From positions 1 to 36,838 of IMG/VR virus record IMGVR_UViG_3300025828_003292: a stretch of 36,838 bases of DNA; one strand, given 5' to 3'. The stretch is from a virus. The first letter of the stretch is position 1. Every line of letters starts with the position of its first letter. A program made the translations under genes and the position numbers. Below are positions 8,043 to 15,158 of this stretch, piece by piece. The notes under the pieces are model-generated. The model did no database searches and was not told where the DNA came from. It saw only the letters and a program-made list of their open reading frames with translations.

Positions 8043-8748
8043 TTGTATAGATGAATACCATTATGGTAGTTCTGATAGACTAAGTCCTGAAGCACCTGTG
8101 CCGGTTTTAAATTATAAACACACAGTTACTAAACCAGGCATGGCGGCTAATGTCAAAGAAAATCTTCTAGCATTCAACTGTGATATAAATTTTATTACTA
8201 ATCAAGAGAAGATTGTTAAATCTAGATATATTGATTATAGATCTGGTCAACACCTATTACGAGTAGACAAGGAAGATAAAGTTAATCCTTTTGATGTTGC
8301 AAGTTTACATAATTTAGATTATGATGCTGTAGTTATAAGTGATTATGACAAGGGATTTGTTACTGAAGAGTTAATTGTAGAAATTAGGAAAAAATATATT
8401 GGTCCTATTTTTGTTGATACAAAAAAAATATACCTTGATAAATTTGAAGGATGTTTTGTTAAAATCAATACTTTAGAGTTTAATAGAGCAAAAACATACT
8501 GTAATGATTTGATAGTTACTAGAGGAAAAAATGGAGCTGTGTATAAGCAAAAAGAATTTCCTGCACCAATAGTAGAAGTACATGACGTATGTGGTGCCGG
8601 CGATACATTTTTATCTGTTTTAGCTTATGCTTATCTACACTATAATGATATAGAACAAGCAATTTATACAGCCAATAATGCTGCTGCGATATCTGTTCAA
8701 CATAGTGGAGTTTATGTTCTTGATAAAAAGGATATAGATCAAATATGA
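7993..8748 (+). CDS. hldA: PfkB-family heptose 7-phosphate kinase-like (HldE N-terminal domain as a separate protein)
   Basis: A 251-residue ribokinase-family protein. The start (LLIGDSCIDEYHYGSSDRLSPEAPVPVL) matches the HldE kinase domain, and the anion-hole motif with the catalytic Asp is present (CGAGDTF, Asp204), so phosphorylation of D,D-heptose 7-phosphate at C1 is likely. It is shorter than the usual ~310-330 residues. The loss is mainly between AANVKENLLAFNCDINFI and SRYIDYRSGQHLLRVD, where the family normally has the GDD/lid stretch. The first Gly of the usual GGAANV is replaced (PGMAANV). The ATG at 7993 lies 50 bases inside the nucleotidyltransferase gene; no better start exists downstream because the kinase motif begins at codon 15. 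The stop overlaps the hldD start by 4 bases. Confidence 0.8.
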   Translation: MDIQQHKKYKILLIGDSCIDEYHYGSSDRLSPEAPVPVLNYKHTVTKPGMAANVKENLLAFNCDINFITNQEKIVKSRYIDYRSGQHLLRVDKEDKVNPFDVASLHNLDYDAVVISDYDKGFVTEELIVEIRKKYIGPIFVDTKKIYLDKFEGCFVKINTLEFNRAKTYCNDLIVTRGKNGAVYKQKEFPAPIVEVHDVCGAGDTFLSVLAYAYLHYNDIEQAIYTANNAAAISVQHSGVYVLDKKDIDQI

Positions 8749-9560
8749 AAATTTTAATTACAGGTTTTAAAGGATTTATAGGACAAAATTTAGCGTTTTA
8801 TCTACAAAAAGATCATGAAGTATTAGGTTATGAATGGGATGAAGAAAATTTACCAAATGTAGAAGGTTTTGATTGGGTTATTCATCTCGGTGCTATTTCT
8901 AGTACCACTGAAAATGATGTGGATAAAATTATTTTACAGAACTATGAGTTCTCAAAATGGCTTTTTAATCAATGTAATGCTAAAAATGTTAATTTTCAGT
9001 ATGCATCAAGTGCAAGTGTGTATGGTCCTTATGAAAATTTTAAAGAAGATGATCCCAAACAGCCACAGAGTCCGTATGCGTGGAGCAAATATCTCTTTGA
9101 TAGATGGATTTGGCGGTTACCTAATCGCAACATAACGGTGCAAGGTTTAAGATATTTTAATGTATATGGTCCTTTAGAAGATCACAAAGGCGACCAAGCA
9201 AGTCCTATAACAAAATTTACTAAACAGGCCAGAGAAAGTGGAAAAATTTCCATATTTGATGGTAGTGATCAGTATCTTAGAGATTTTGTCTATGTAGGTG
9301 ATGTTTGTGAAGTACACAAGCAGTTGTTGTCCAGTGACATTTCAAACTTATACAATGTTGGTACAGGCACAGCTATAAGTTTTCAAGAAGTAGCTGAAAT
9401 TATTGCAGAAAAAGAAAACGCATCTATTGAATATATAAAAATGCCCGAAAATTTGCAAAACCAATACCAAGAATACACTTGTGCAAATATTGATAGATTA
9501 AATTCAGTTGTTAAGGTTAAATTTCATACAGTGTCGGACTATGTAAATGGAAAAATTTAA
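8745..9560 (+). CDS. hldD: ADP-L-glycero-D-manno-heptose 6-epimerase
   Basis: A 271-residue short-chain dehydrogenase-type epimerase that follows Escherichia coli HldD closely: nucleotide-binding Gly7-x-x-Gly10-x-x-Gly13, the substrate segment GAISSTTE (E. coli GACSSTTE), ASSASVYG, the catalytic Tyr111-x-x-x-Lys115 (YAWSK), and the HldD-specific block YFNVYGPLEDHKGDQAS. Later landmarks are LRDFVYVGDV, YNVGTG and ENLQNQYQEYT. HldD converts ADP-D-glycero- to ADP-L-glycero-D-manno-heptose using bound NADP, producing the donor for LPS core heptose. At 271 residues it is somewhat shorter than the ~310 of E. coli, with the difference mostly in loops. It overlaps the kinase by 4 bases and the next gene by 14 bases. 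This is the most confident assignment in the operon. Confidence 0.9.
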   Translation: MKILITGFKGFIGQNLAFYLQKDHEVLGYEWDEENLPNVEGFDWVIHLGAISSTTENDVDKIILQNYEFSKWLFNQCNAKNVNFQYASSASVYGPYENFKEDDPKQPQSPYAWSKYLFDRWIWRLPNRNITVQGLRYFNVYGPLEDHKGDQASPITKFTKQARESGKISIFDGSDQYLRDFVYVGDVCEVHKQLLSSDISNLYNVGTGTAISFQEVAEIIAEKENASIEYIKMPENLQNQYQEYTCANIDRLNSVVKVKFHTVSDYVNGKI

Positions 9561-10224
9561 AAAATTACAATTTGATCCACATTACATATGGCGTGTAAAT
9601 GATTTAGATGTTTATTACACCAACGAAACCAACGGTGGTGGTGATTTCTTTGCCAAAGAGTATGTTGACATTGTAAATGACTGGTATGGACCAGTAGAAA
9701 ATGCTTTAGAATGGTGTAGTGGACCGGGATTCATTGGGTTTGCGTTGCTGGCTAGTAAATTATGTTCTAATATATCATTCAATGACATGTACCAACCTGC
9801 AATAGATATGTTAGAAACAACCAAAGTAAATAGTGTGTATAAAAAACACATAAACATATTCCATGGTAATACACTAAACAGTTTATCGTCAGACAATTTA
9901 TTTGATTTAGTGGTTGGAAATCCGCCACACTGGTGTGACAATGAAAGCGCAAGCAAAAGTTTAGGATTTAATGTTACACAATTTCCTCATGTAATGGATA
10001 TTCTTGTAGACAACGATTGGAACGCTCATAATAATTTTTTTAGATGCATAAAAAAACATCTTACTACTAATGGTAAAATTTTATTGCAAGAAAATCTTAA
10101 TGGTTCTACTGCTAAAACATTCGAACCTATGGTGGTTGAAGCTGGATTATGCATAAATTCTTATGCACATTCGGAATTGTACAAAGACAAAGGCATATAT
10201 TATATTGAAATAGGACATCAGTAA
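9547..10224 (+). CDS. class I SAM-dependent methyltransferase with an NPPHW motif
   Basis: A 225-residue Rossmann-fold methyltransferase. Motif I appears as ALEWCSGPGFIGFALLA (53-69, with the Gly-rich loop at 59-64). The acidic end of the next strand is NDMYQ (79-83). The catalytic motif is NPPHW (125-129), preceded by LVVG. The Asn-Pro-Pro-aromatic motif is typical of enzymes that methylate an amide or an exocyclic amine (HemK/PrmC, RsmC and N6-adenine types); here the position after Pro is His followed by Trp. The substrate is not evident. Lying between hldD and two oxygenase-like genes, it may act on a sugar or on a modified protein side chain, which is an inference. It starts 14 bases inside hldD and ends with a one-base overlap with the next start. 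Confidence 0.75.
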   Translation: MEKFKKLQFDPHYIWRVNDLDVYYTNETNGGGDFFAKEYVDIVNDWYGPVENALEWCSGPGFIGFALLASKLCSNISFNDMYQPAIDMLETTKVNSVYKKHINIFHGNTLNSLSSDNLFDLVVGNPPHWCDNESASKSLGFNVTQFPHVMDILVDNDWNAHNNFFRCIKKHLTTNGKILLQENLNGSTAKTFEPMVVEAGLCINSYAHSELYKDKGIYYIEIGHQ

Positions 10225-10778
10225 TGAATATAGAAATAATAGATAATTGTATTCCTGAATTTTACCAAGATTTATTTGAAGGATTATGTTTAGGTAAAAC
10301 TAAAGGTTGCGAAGTTGAAAATGGATTACCTTGGACCGCAAAATACGAAAGTACAGCGCGGCGAGATGGCATAAGTCCGTTAAGTTTTAAACATGTTTTA
10401 AAAAGCAGTGCAGAATTGTCACCGCATTTTGTAAATTTTAGCACAATTCCTGTAAATGTAATTAATCGATTAGGCATGGCATTGCAAGATATTATTTTTG
10501 CTAGATTATTTTTAACTATGCCTTATAAAACAGACTTAAAGCATCATGATCCTCACACTGATTTAAATTTTCCGCACCTTAGTTTAATATATTATGTTAA
10601 CGACGCTGATGGTGACACAGTTTTTTTCCAAGAAGATTACAAAACAGTTTTTGAAAGTGTAACGCCAAAAAAAGGAAGATGCGTAGTATTTGATGGATTA
10701 ATTCCTCACGGTGCTGGAATACCTGAATCAGGTCCTAGGTGTATAGTAAATTATAATTTACAGGTGGCTAACAGATGA
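10224..10778 (+). CDS. 2OG-Fe(II) dioxygenase-like protein (HxD type)
   Basis: A 184-residue jelly-roll oxygenase candidate. The facial triad is visible as His111-Thr-Asp113 (DPHTDLNFPHLSLIYYVN) and His162 (GLIPHGAG), with Arg172 (GPRCIVNY) placed to bind 2-oxoglutarate. The core strands LIYYVN and CVVFDG are typical. Such enzymes use Fe(II), O2 and 2-oxoglutarate to hydroxylate proteins or small molecules. The substrate cannot be named. The ATG overlaps the stop of the methyltransferase by one base, and its own stop overlaps the next ATG by 4 bases, so the three are translationally coupled. It is one of eight oxygenase-like proteins within 6.6 kb. Confidence 0.75.
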   Translation: MNIEIIDNCIPEFYQDLFEGLCLGKTKGCEVENGLPWTAKYESTARRDGISPLSFKHVLKSSAELSPHFVNFSTIPVNVINRLGMALQDIIFARLFLTMPYKTDLKHHDPHTDLNFPHLSLIYYVNDADGDTVFFQEDYKTVFESVTPKKGRCVVFDGLIPHGAGIPESGPRCIVNYNLQVANR

Positions 10779-11416
10779 GTTTTGAAGATAATGTTATGGA
10801 AGTTCAGTTCTTTAATGAACAAGAATGTGAAGAAATTAAAAATTGGGCATTTGAATTTGAACAAAAACTAATTGAGTCTGGATTTGGAGACTATAAACCT
10901 TCACCGGATCATTTTGATAATGTTACAACTTCTAATTATCACCATTATAATTTCTTTCATTATTTTCCACAACACGCAGATAGACTTGGAAACTGTCTCT
11001 ATCATATAAACAAAGATTTAGAATGGCCCATTATTTGTCAAGCATGGGTCAACATTTATAGAAAAGGCCAAGGCATTAATTGGCATAATCATATGGGACG
11101 AATGGGGAAAAGTTTTAGTTGCAATGTGTTTATTTCAGGAGAGGCAAGTCCTGGTATAATGTATAAACCTTTTAATGAAAAAACCATTGTGCGTGAAAAT
11201 AAAATAGGCTACATGCATGTTTTTCCGTGTGAATTATTTCATTCAGTATCTCCTATCGATACTGACGTTCCCAGAGTCTCTTTAGGAATGACAGTGCATA
11301 GTAATTCTGATATAAATATTAATCTAATAAACCAACTGGCATTTAATAGTAGAATGTATCAAGACTCTATTATATTATCAAAGGAACATTATGAGCAACC
11401 GCAACCTACTACCTAA
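10775..11416 (+). CDS. 2OG-Fe(II) oxygenase-like protein (HxH variant)
   Basis: A 213-residue protein with the strand order of the double-stranded beta-helix oxygenases. After WVNIYRKGQGINW come His104-Asn-His106, then the distal His156 (CELFHSVSP) and Arg167 (VPRVSLGM) at the 2-oxoglutarate position. The usual acidic ligand of the HxD pair is His here, as seen in the putative 2OG-FeII_Oxy_5 group of marine bacteria and phages, so iron chemistry is plausible but unproven. It overlaps its upstream neighbour by 4 bases and the parvulin gene by 26 bases. It is clearly not a close paralogue of the preceding oxygenase, since the two share only the fold landmarks. Confidence 0.6.
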   Translation: MSFEDNVMEVQFFNEQECEEIKNWAFEFEQKLIESGFGDYKPSPDHFDNVTTSNYHHYNFFHYFPQHADRLGNCLYHINKDLEWPIICQAWVNIYRKGQGINWHNHMGRMGKSFSCNVFISGEASPGIMYKPFNEKTIVRENKIGYMHVFPCELFHSVSPIDTDVPRVSLGMTVHSNSDININLINQLAFNSRMYQDSIILSKEHYEQPQPTT

Positions 11417-11738
11417 AGTAAGGTGTAGTCATATATTATTAAGTTATGATGACGCAATAGAATCTTCACACTCTCGTGAGATTTATTTTGCAGTATTTGA
11501 CGCAAAACAGATTATTGCAGAACTCAAAAGAGGTGGACTAACATGGGCTACTGCTGTAAAAGAACACAGTGCATGTCCACATAGTTGGTATAGAGATGGA
11601 GACTTAGGCTGGTTTGACATCAATGATGGTGTTTGTCCAGAACTTTATTATTCTACTTTAGCCGCACCAAAAGACGAGTTGCTAGAAGAACCCGTACAAA
11701 CTCCTTACGGAATTCATATTATTACTAGAACAGGTTAA
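11391..11738 (+). CDS. parvulin-type peptidyl-prolyl cis-trans isomerase
   Basis: A 115-residue single-domain parvulin (PpiC-like rotamase), which catalyses cis-trans isomerisation of Xaa-Pro bonds to speed folding. Family landmarks occur in order: VRCSHILLSYDDA (His early in the first strand), LKRGGLTWATAVKEHSACP, the GDLGWFD loop, and PVQTPYGIHIITRTG at the C-terminus. There is no signal peptide or membrane anchor, so it acts in the cytoplasm. It is the last gene of the plus-strand operon and its stop overlaps the convergent gene by 4 bases. In this setting it may assist folding of fibre proteins or act on proteins that the neighbouring hydroxylases modify; this is inferred. The ATG at 11391 lies 26 bases inside the preceding gene and follows AAAGGAA. 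Confidence 0.85.
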   Translation: MSNRNLLPKVRCSHILLSYDDAIESSHSREIYFAVFDAKQIIAELKRGGLTWATAVKEHSACPHSWYRDGDLGWFDINDGVCPELYYSTLAAPKDELLEEPVQTPYGIHIITRTG

Positions 11739-12067
11739 TCAAGTTCGCCGTTTATTGTAAAACTAGTTAGTGGCCCTGCAATAGATTCATCATCTCTGTT
11801 TGTAAGGTTACGCATTCCATCCGGTGTTTCAGGATTCATAGATAAGTTATACTTGTTTTGAATTATTTCATCGTCTTGACCGATTTCATAACCTATTTCT
11901 ACAACTTCACAACCTTTATCGGGATGGTAGTTTGATACCCACTGTTCTGCTAGGGCAGATGTAGGGAACTTTCTTACTTCTTCATATCCGTCACCGTCGG
12001 GGTCCCATGTGTGCCAGACTTTTACATTAGCATGTGTCGGATGTGGTTTTTTAATTGCGTATGGCAT
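11735..12067 (-). CDS. small protein of unknown function
   Basis: I do not recognise this 110-residue acidic protein. It contains an Asp-rich loop (WDPDGDGYEEV, residues 21-31) whose D-x-D-x-D spacing resembles a calcium-binding loop, but there is no second copy and no EF-hand helix pattern. A middle segment (FPTSALAEQWVSNYHPDKG) looks like a helix with a following turn. It is the last gene of the minus-strand oxygenase operon, 8 bases after the GmhB-like gene, with a ribosome binding site (AGGAGATA). Its 3' end overlaps the parvulin gene's 3' end by 4 bases, where the two operons converge. Confidence 0.6.
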   Translation of the reverse strand: MPYAIKKPHPTHANVKVWHTWDPDGDGYEEVRKFPTSALAEQWVSNYHPDKGCEVVEIGYEIGQDDEIIQNKYNLSMNPETPDGMRNLTNRDDESIAGPLTSFTINGELD

Positions 12068-12075
12068 ATTATCTC

Positions 12076-12636
12076 CTATAATTCTTCTGCAAAATCTTGC
12101 AACGAGTTAAAAACATAAGTTGCTTTTTTTATGTTTTTATAACTGTATTTATTCAATTCATGTTCTGTTTCGGCCCCGTATCCTGTCCTAACAAGCACAG
12201 GCCTAGCACCAATTTTCATGGCTGCTTTAAGATCAGCTAGTTTATCGCCTACATAAAAGCCATTTTTCCAATTTAAATCAGGTATTTCTTTTTGACTTAA
12301 TTTAAACATTCCTGTGTTAGGTTTGGCATATAGGTCTTTTTTACTACTTGTTTCACTATAATATATACCATCTATATCTGTGCAACCCGCTTGTCCTAGC
12401 AACCATAACATATGTTCGTGTACAGCATTGACATCTTCAACTGTCATTAGTCCTTTTTGTATGCCGCCTTGATTGGTTATAATAACAATACCATACCCTT
12501 TGCTTTTTAAATTAGCAATAGATTCTAAACTACCAGGAATTGGTTCAAAATCTTGGGGTTTTGTACAATAGGTTCCAAGATCTGTGTTAATTACACCATC
12601 ACGGTCTAGTCCAACAAAAATTCTTTTATTCGTCAT
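12076..12636 (-). CDS. gmhB: HAD-family phosphatase, GmhB-like (heptose 1,7-bisphosphate 7-phosphatase)
   Basis: A 186-residue HAD phosphatase of the HisB-N/GmhB type. Motif I is LDRDGVIN with Asp11 (nucleophile) and Asp13 (acid/base). Motif II is IITNQGG (52-58), a Lys occurs in AKPNTGM (104-110), and motif III is YVGDKLADLKAA (Asp131 and Asp135). GmhB removes the 7-phosphate of heptose 1,7-bisphosphate before nucleotide transfer, which complements the HldA, HldC and HldD genes in the facing operon. Escherichia coli GmhB has a zinc loop with three Cys and one His before the CRKP segment. Here that stretch reads YYSETSSKKDLYAKPNTGM, so the zinc ligands are absent, as in some relatives. HisB-type activity is possible but the context argues against it. 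It overlaps the upstream gene by 11 bases. Confidence 0.75.
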   Translation of the reverse strand: MTNKRIFVGLDRDGVINTDLGTYCTKPQDFEPIPGSLESIANLKSKGYGIVIITNQGGIQKGLMTVEDVNAVHEHMLWLLGQAGCTDIDGIYYSETSSKKDLYAKPNTGMFKLSQKEIPDLNWKNGFYVGDKLADLKAAMKIGARPVLVRTGYGAETEHELNKYSYKNIKKATYVFNSLQDFAEEL

Positions 12637-13207
12637 AGGTATACCAACCAGTAATGATATACTTTACACCCTTATAAATTGGATTTCCTCTATGGGGATG
12701 AGTAAATGCTGTAGGAAAAATAACAAGTTTGCCTTCTTCTGGTGCTAGTTTTTTTCCTTGATATAAGAATTCTGTTTCTCCACCTTCTTCTACATCGTTT
12801 AAATAAACCATATAATTTACAACTCTAGATGCACTACTTTTACAAGCCGCTTCAGCATGCCAAGCATGGTATCCTTGATGAGGTCCTGTGCGTTGGACAT
12901 TCATACCTTTTGCACTGTGTTGTTTACTGTGTTGCAAGATACTATACTTTTGCATATATTCGCCTGTATAAATTTCTTTTAAACGCTCATAAAAATAATT
13001 ACAAAGTTTAAAATCATAATGATAAACACCCTGAGTGTGTGCCCAATCAAAAACAATTCTATCATCTGTAACAAATCCATGACCTTGTCTATTTGGATTG
13101 ATAATTCTATTATCATCCATTGTTTCAAAATGTCTAATTACTTCTTGACAAAATTCTGAATCAAAGGCTTTTGGATATTCTTCTATACCCGAGTATTCTT
13201 CAGTCAT
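12626..13207 (-). CDS. prolyl-4-hydroxylase-like 2OG-Fe(II) oxygenase (HxE variant)
   Basis: A 193-residue protein with the C-terminal pattern of prolyl 4-hydroxylases: WHAEAACKSSASRVVNYMVYL, EGGETEF, GKLVIFPTAFTH and GVKYIITGWY. The first iron pair is His117-Ala-Glu119, where the family usually has HxD. The distal ligand is His170, and Lys182 takes the place of the residue that holds the 2-oxoglutarate C5 carboxylate. The Asp-to-Glu change keeps an acidic ligand. This is the one oxygenase in the window whose family points to protein proline hydroxylation, although marine phage members have no known substrate. The ATG overlaps the stop of the SGNH-like gene by 4 bases. Confidence 0.75.
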   Translation of the reverse strand: MTEEYSGIEEYPKAFDSEFCQEVIRHFETMDDNRIINPNRQGHGFVTDDRIVFDWAHTQGVYHYDFKLCNYFYERLKEIYTGEYMQKYSILQHSKQHSAKGMNVQRTGPHQGYHAWHAEAACKSSASRVVNYMVYLNDVEEGGETEFLYQGKKLAPEEGKLVIFPTAFTHPHRGNPIYKGVKYIITGWYTYDE

Positions 13208-14007
13208 TGTTGCTCCTTTATATATGGTATATATCTTTCTGCTATAGCCCTATGAACATTAGTTGAATAGTGTTCGCCATCTACAGTATCTATACTATAA
13301 TTTTTTTTAAGATAATCAATTGCATTTATATTAGCAATTTTGGTTGACTTTAGTTTTGTGTAATAAGAAAGCGTTTCTTTTGGCAGGTAACACCTATCAT
13401 TTATATTCCAAACATATAAAGGAATATTATTATATGTACAAAGCATATCACACATTGCAATGCTTGTAAAGTAATCTTCCTGTTCTAAATGTGTATTGCT
13501 ATGATGCCACATTCGCATGTACATATGACTAACTCTACGAACATCTGGTTCTGCTTTCCAAACCTCTGTATCAGGATGATAAGGAAATATGTCATAATCA
13601 CTAGGTTCAGGTTTTAAAAAAGTTTCTAAATATTTGTTTTCTACACTTAGACTTATGCTATATCGGTGTATTTTTTCTGATTTAAAATTTTCGTCTAAAA
13701 AGAAATCTTTAGGAAATATATTTTTGTCATCTAGATAAGGATTTATAGCAACAGGAAATCTGCCCCAGTATGTTGATTGTATAAAAACTGAATCAATATC
13801 ATTATATAGCTCTAGCGCATTTGCTAGAAATCTGGGATAGGTCCTGTTACCTGCTCCTGCACTTGCCATTATTACAACTTCTTTGTCGTAAATTTGACTG
13901 TAAATTTCTGCATAGTTATTTTCTTGCCACACATTAGGACCTTCTAGTTTTATATTTCCATCATAGCCCATACTATGACTACAACCGATAAAAAGAGTCT
14001 TACTCAT
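13204..14007 (-). CDS. SGNH/GDSL-hydrolase-like protein
   Basis: A 267-residue protein with the ordered blocks of SGNH hydrolases. Block I is FIGCSHSMGYD (Ser10 at the nucleophile position). An Asn block is ASAGAGNRTYPR (Asn54). Near the C-terminus Asp243-x-x-His246 (VDGEHY) fits the Asp-x-x-His pair of block V. Members remove or transfer acyl groups, often acetyl, on sugars and lipids. The usual second residue of GDS is Cys here and a Gly residue around the oxyanion hole is uncertain, so activity is likely but not proved. There is no signal peptide. It sits among oxygenases and the carbamoyltransferase, with 4-base and 8-base overlaps on its two sides, which suggests a role in tailoring the same glycan or protein. 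Confidence 0.6.
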   Translation of the reverse strand: MSKTLFIGCSHSMGYDGNIKLEGPNVWQENNYAEIYSQIYDKEVVIMASAGAGNRTYPRFLANALELYNDIDSVFIQSTYWGRFPVAINPYLDDKNIFPKDFFLDENFKSEKIHRYSISLSVENKYLETFLKPEPSDYDIFPYHPDTEVWKAEPDVRRVSHMYMRMWHHSNTHLEQEDYFTSIAMCDMLCTYNNIPLYVWNINDRCYLPKETLSYYTKLKSTKIANINAIDYLKKNYSIDTVDGEHYSTNVHRAIAERYIPYIKEQQ

Positions 14008-14548
14008 GCCATGTTACCTCAAAATCAAACACCATAACTCTGCGTTCATCTAATGTAGGATATGCACCATGCCATATTCTTGCATCCATTATAAGTAGTT
14101 TTCCTGGTTGCGGCTGCCACCAATTAACATAAGTTTCACCTTGTGCATCCTGTAATACAGCATAAAATGCTCCTTCGTCATTGGGTTGATCTTTAATATC
14201 ATCGAAATATAAAACAGCAGTGCATCCTGTTTTACCTTTACTGTGATTATGCATTCCTTTCCACCCACCAGGATAATATTTAATACTCCACGATTGTATA
14301 TGGGTGTGTATATTGCAAGGCACATTACCATCTTGTAAAACTTTATTTGTTTTTTCAACTATAAAATCTGCTATGGGTTTTGTTTCTTCAAGTGTTTGAG
14401 GAATTTGATATCCGTTTACTGTGGTACTTTTTCCGGGTTCAACTAAGTTAGGATGGTCTTTATCAAAAAGTTTTTCATAATCCTGCCACATAGGAGCATG
14501 TGTTTCCACTATCCATCTGTTATTGGCTATATAGAGTATATCATCCAT
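14000..14548 (-). CDS. 2OG-Fe(II) oxygenase-like protein (HxH variant)
   Basis: A 182-residue jelly-roll oxygenase candidate. SWSIKYYPGGWKGMHNHSKG gives His100-Asn-His102. A strand AVLYFDD follows, then PGKLLIMDARIWHGAYP supplies His160, and Arg169 or Arg170 (DERRVMVFDF) sits at the 2-oxoglutarate position. The arrangement resembles the putative 2OG-FeII_Oxy_5 group in which the second ligand is His. It overlaps the upstream oxygenase gene by 8 bases and the SGNH-like gene by 8 bases. No substrate can be named. Divergence from its neighbours outside the ligand motifs argues against recent tandem duplication. Confidence 0.65.
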   Translation of the reverse strand: MDDILYIANNRWIVETHAPMWQDYEKLFDKDHPNLVEPGKSTTVNGYQIPQTLEETKPIADFIVEKTNKVLQDGNVPCNIHTHIQSWSIKYYPGGWKGMHNHSKGKTGCTAVLYFDDIKDQPNDEGAFYAVLQDAQGETYVNWWQPQPGKLLIMDARIWHGAYPTLDERRVMVFDFEVTWHE

Positions 14549-15158
14549 TTTTTTCTGCGTCTGCTCTTACTACAAAATTTGCTGCTATAGATGCCCTAAC
14601 ACTGTCTGTTTTACTAGGTAGTACATAATGAGATATCCAACTTGGGAACAATATAAGTGTGCCTTTTTGTAATTCTGGACACACATGCTGATAATTATAG
14701 GCATTGAAAATTCTATCCATACCAGAACTTCGTATTGTCTGAAAATTAGGACATTCAAAAATCAAATTGCCGCCTGGATCTTTTTCATCTGGATATTCTA
14801 GCAAATAGATAGCACTTATACATCGTCCGGGGAAAGCATGATCGTGTGGTTCTTGATAATGACCTTTACTATAAACATTTAACCAGTGCTCGTCGCAAAA
14901 AATACCATAAGAAACTTGCGGATCTAAATTTTCTAAAAAATTATTTAAATGAGGTTCTACAGATTTAAAAAATATCTCCCAAGGTAGCTCTTTATTTTTT
15001 TCACTTCTAATTGTACTTTTTGTTTCAGCTAGTGTCCAATCACTGTCTGTAAAAAATGTTTTGTCTTGCAAATAAGGTGACCATGTTTTACTAATTTCAT
15101 CTTTATTTTTTAGAACAGCAGAATAAAAGTATGTTCCCCATAAATTTAAAAAACTCAT
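14541..15158 (-). CDS. 2OG-Fe(II) oxygenase-like protein (HxH variant)
   Basis: An oxygenase-like protein of about 205 residues from the ATG at 15158. The longer frame starts with TTG at 15173, but the ATG makes the stop/start overlap of 4 bases used repeatedly in this operon, so I prefer it. Numbered from the TTG, the iron-site candidates are His110-Asp-His112 (HYQEPHDHAFPGR), His182 (PSWISHYVLPS) and Arg193 (DSVRASIAANF). The context HWLNVYSKG before the first pair and GTLILFPSWISH before the distal His are typical of the TIGR02466/2OG-FeII_Oxy_5 family. Substrate unknown. It lies between the DUF6445-like gene and another HxH oxygenase. Confidence 0.7.
   Translation of the reverse strand: MSFLNLWGTYFYSAVLKNKDEISKTWSPYLQDKTFFTDSDWTLAETKSTIRSEKNKELPWEIFFKSVEPHLNNFLENLDPQVSYGIFCDEHWLNVYSKGHYQEPHDHAFPGRCISAIYLLEYPDEKDPGGNLIFECPNFQTIRSSGMDRIFNAYNYQHVCPELQKGTLILFPSWISHYVLPSKTDSVRASIAANFVVRADAEKNG

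Noticed and set aside
11700-11780. A terminator between the two convergent modification operons
   Set aside because: No GC-rich hairpin with a T run is visible; the genes overlap by 4 bases, so the transcripts probably run into each other.
14089-14358. 89-codon minus-strand frame inside the oxygenase gene at 14000-14548
   Set aside because: Fully contained out-of-frame in a gene with intact metal-site motifs; no independent evidence.
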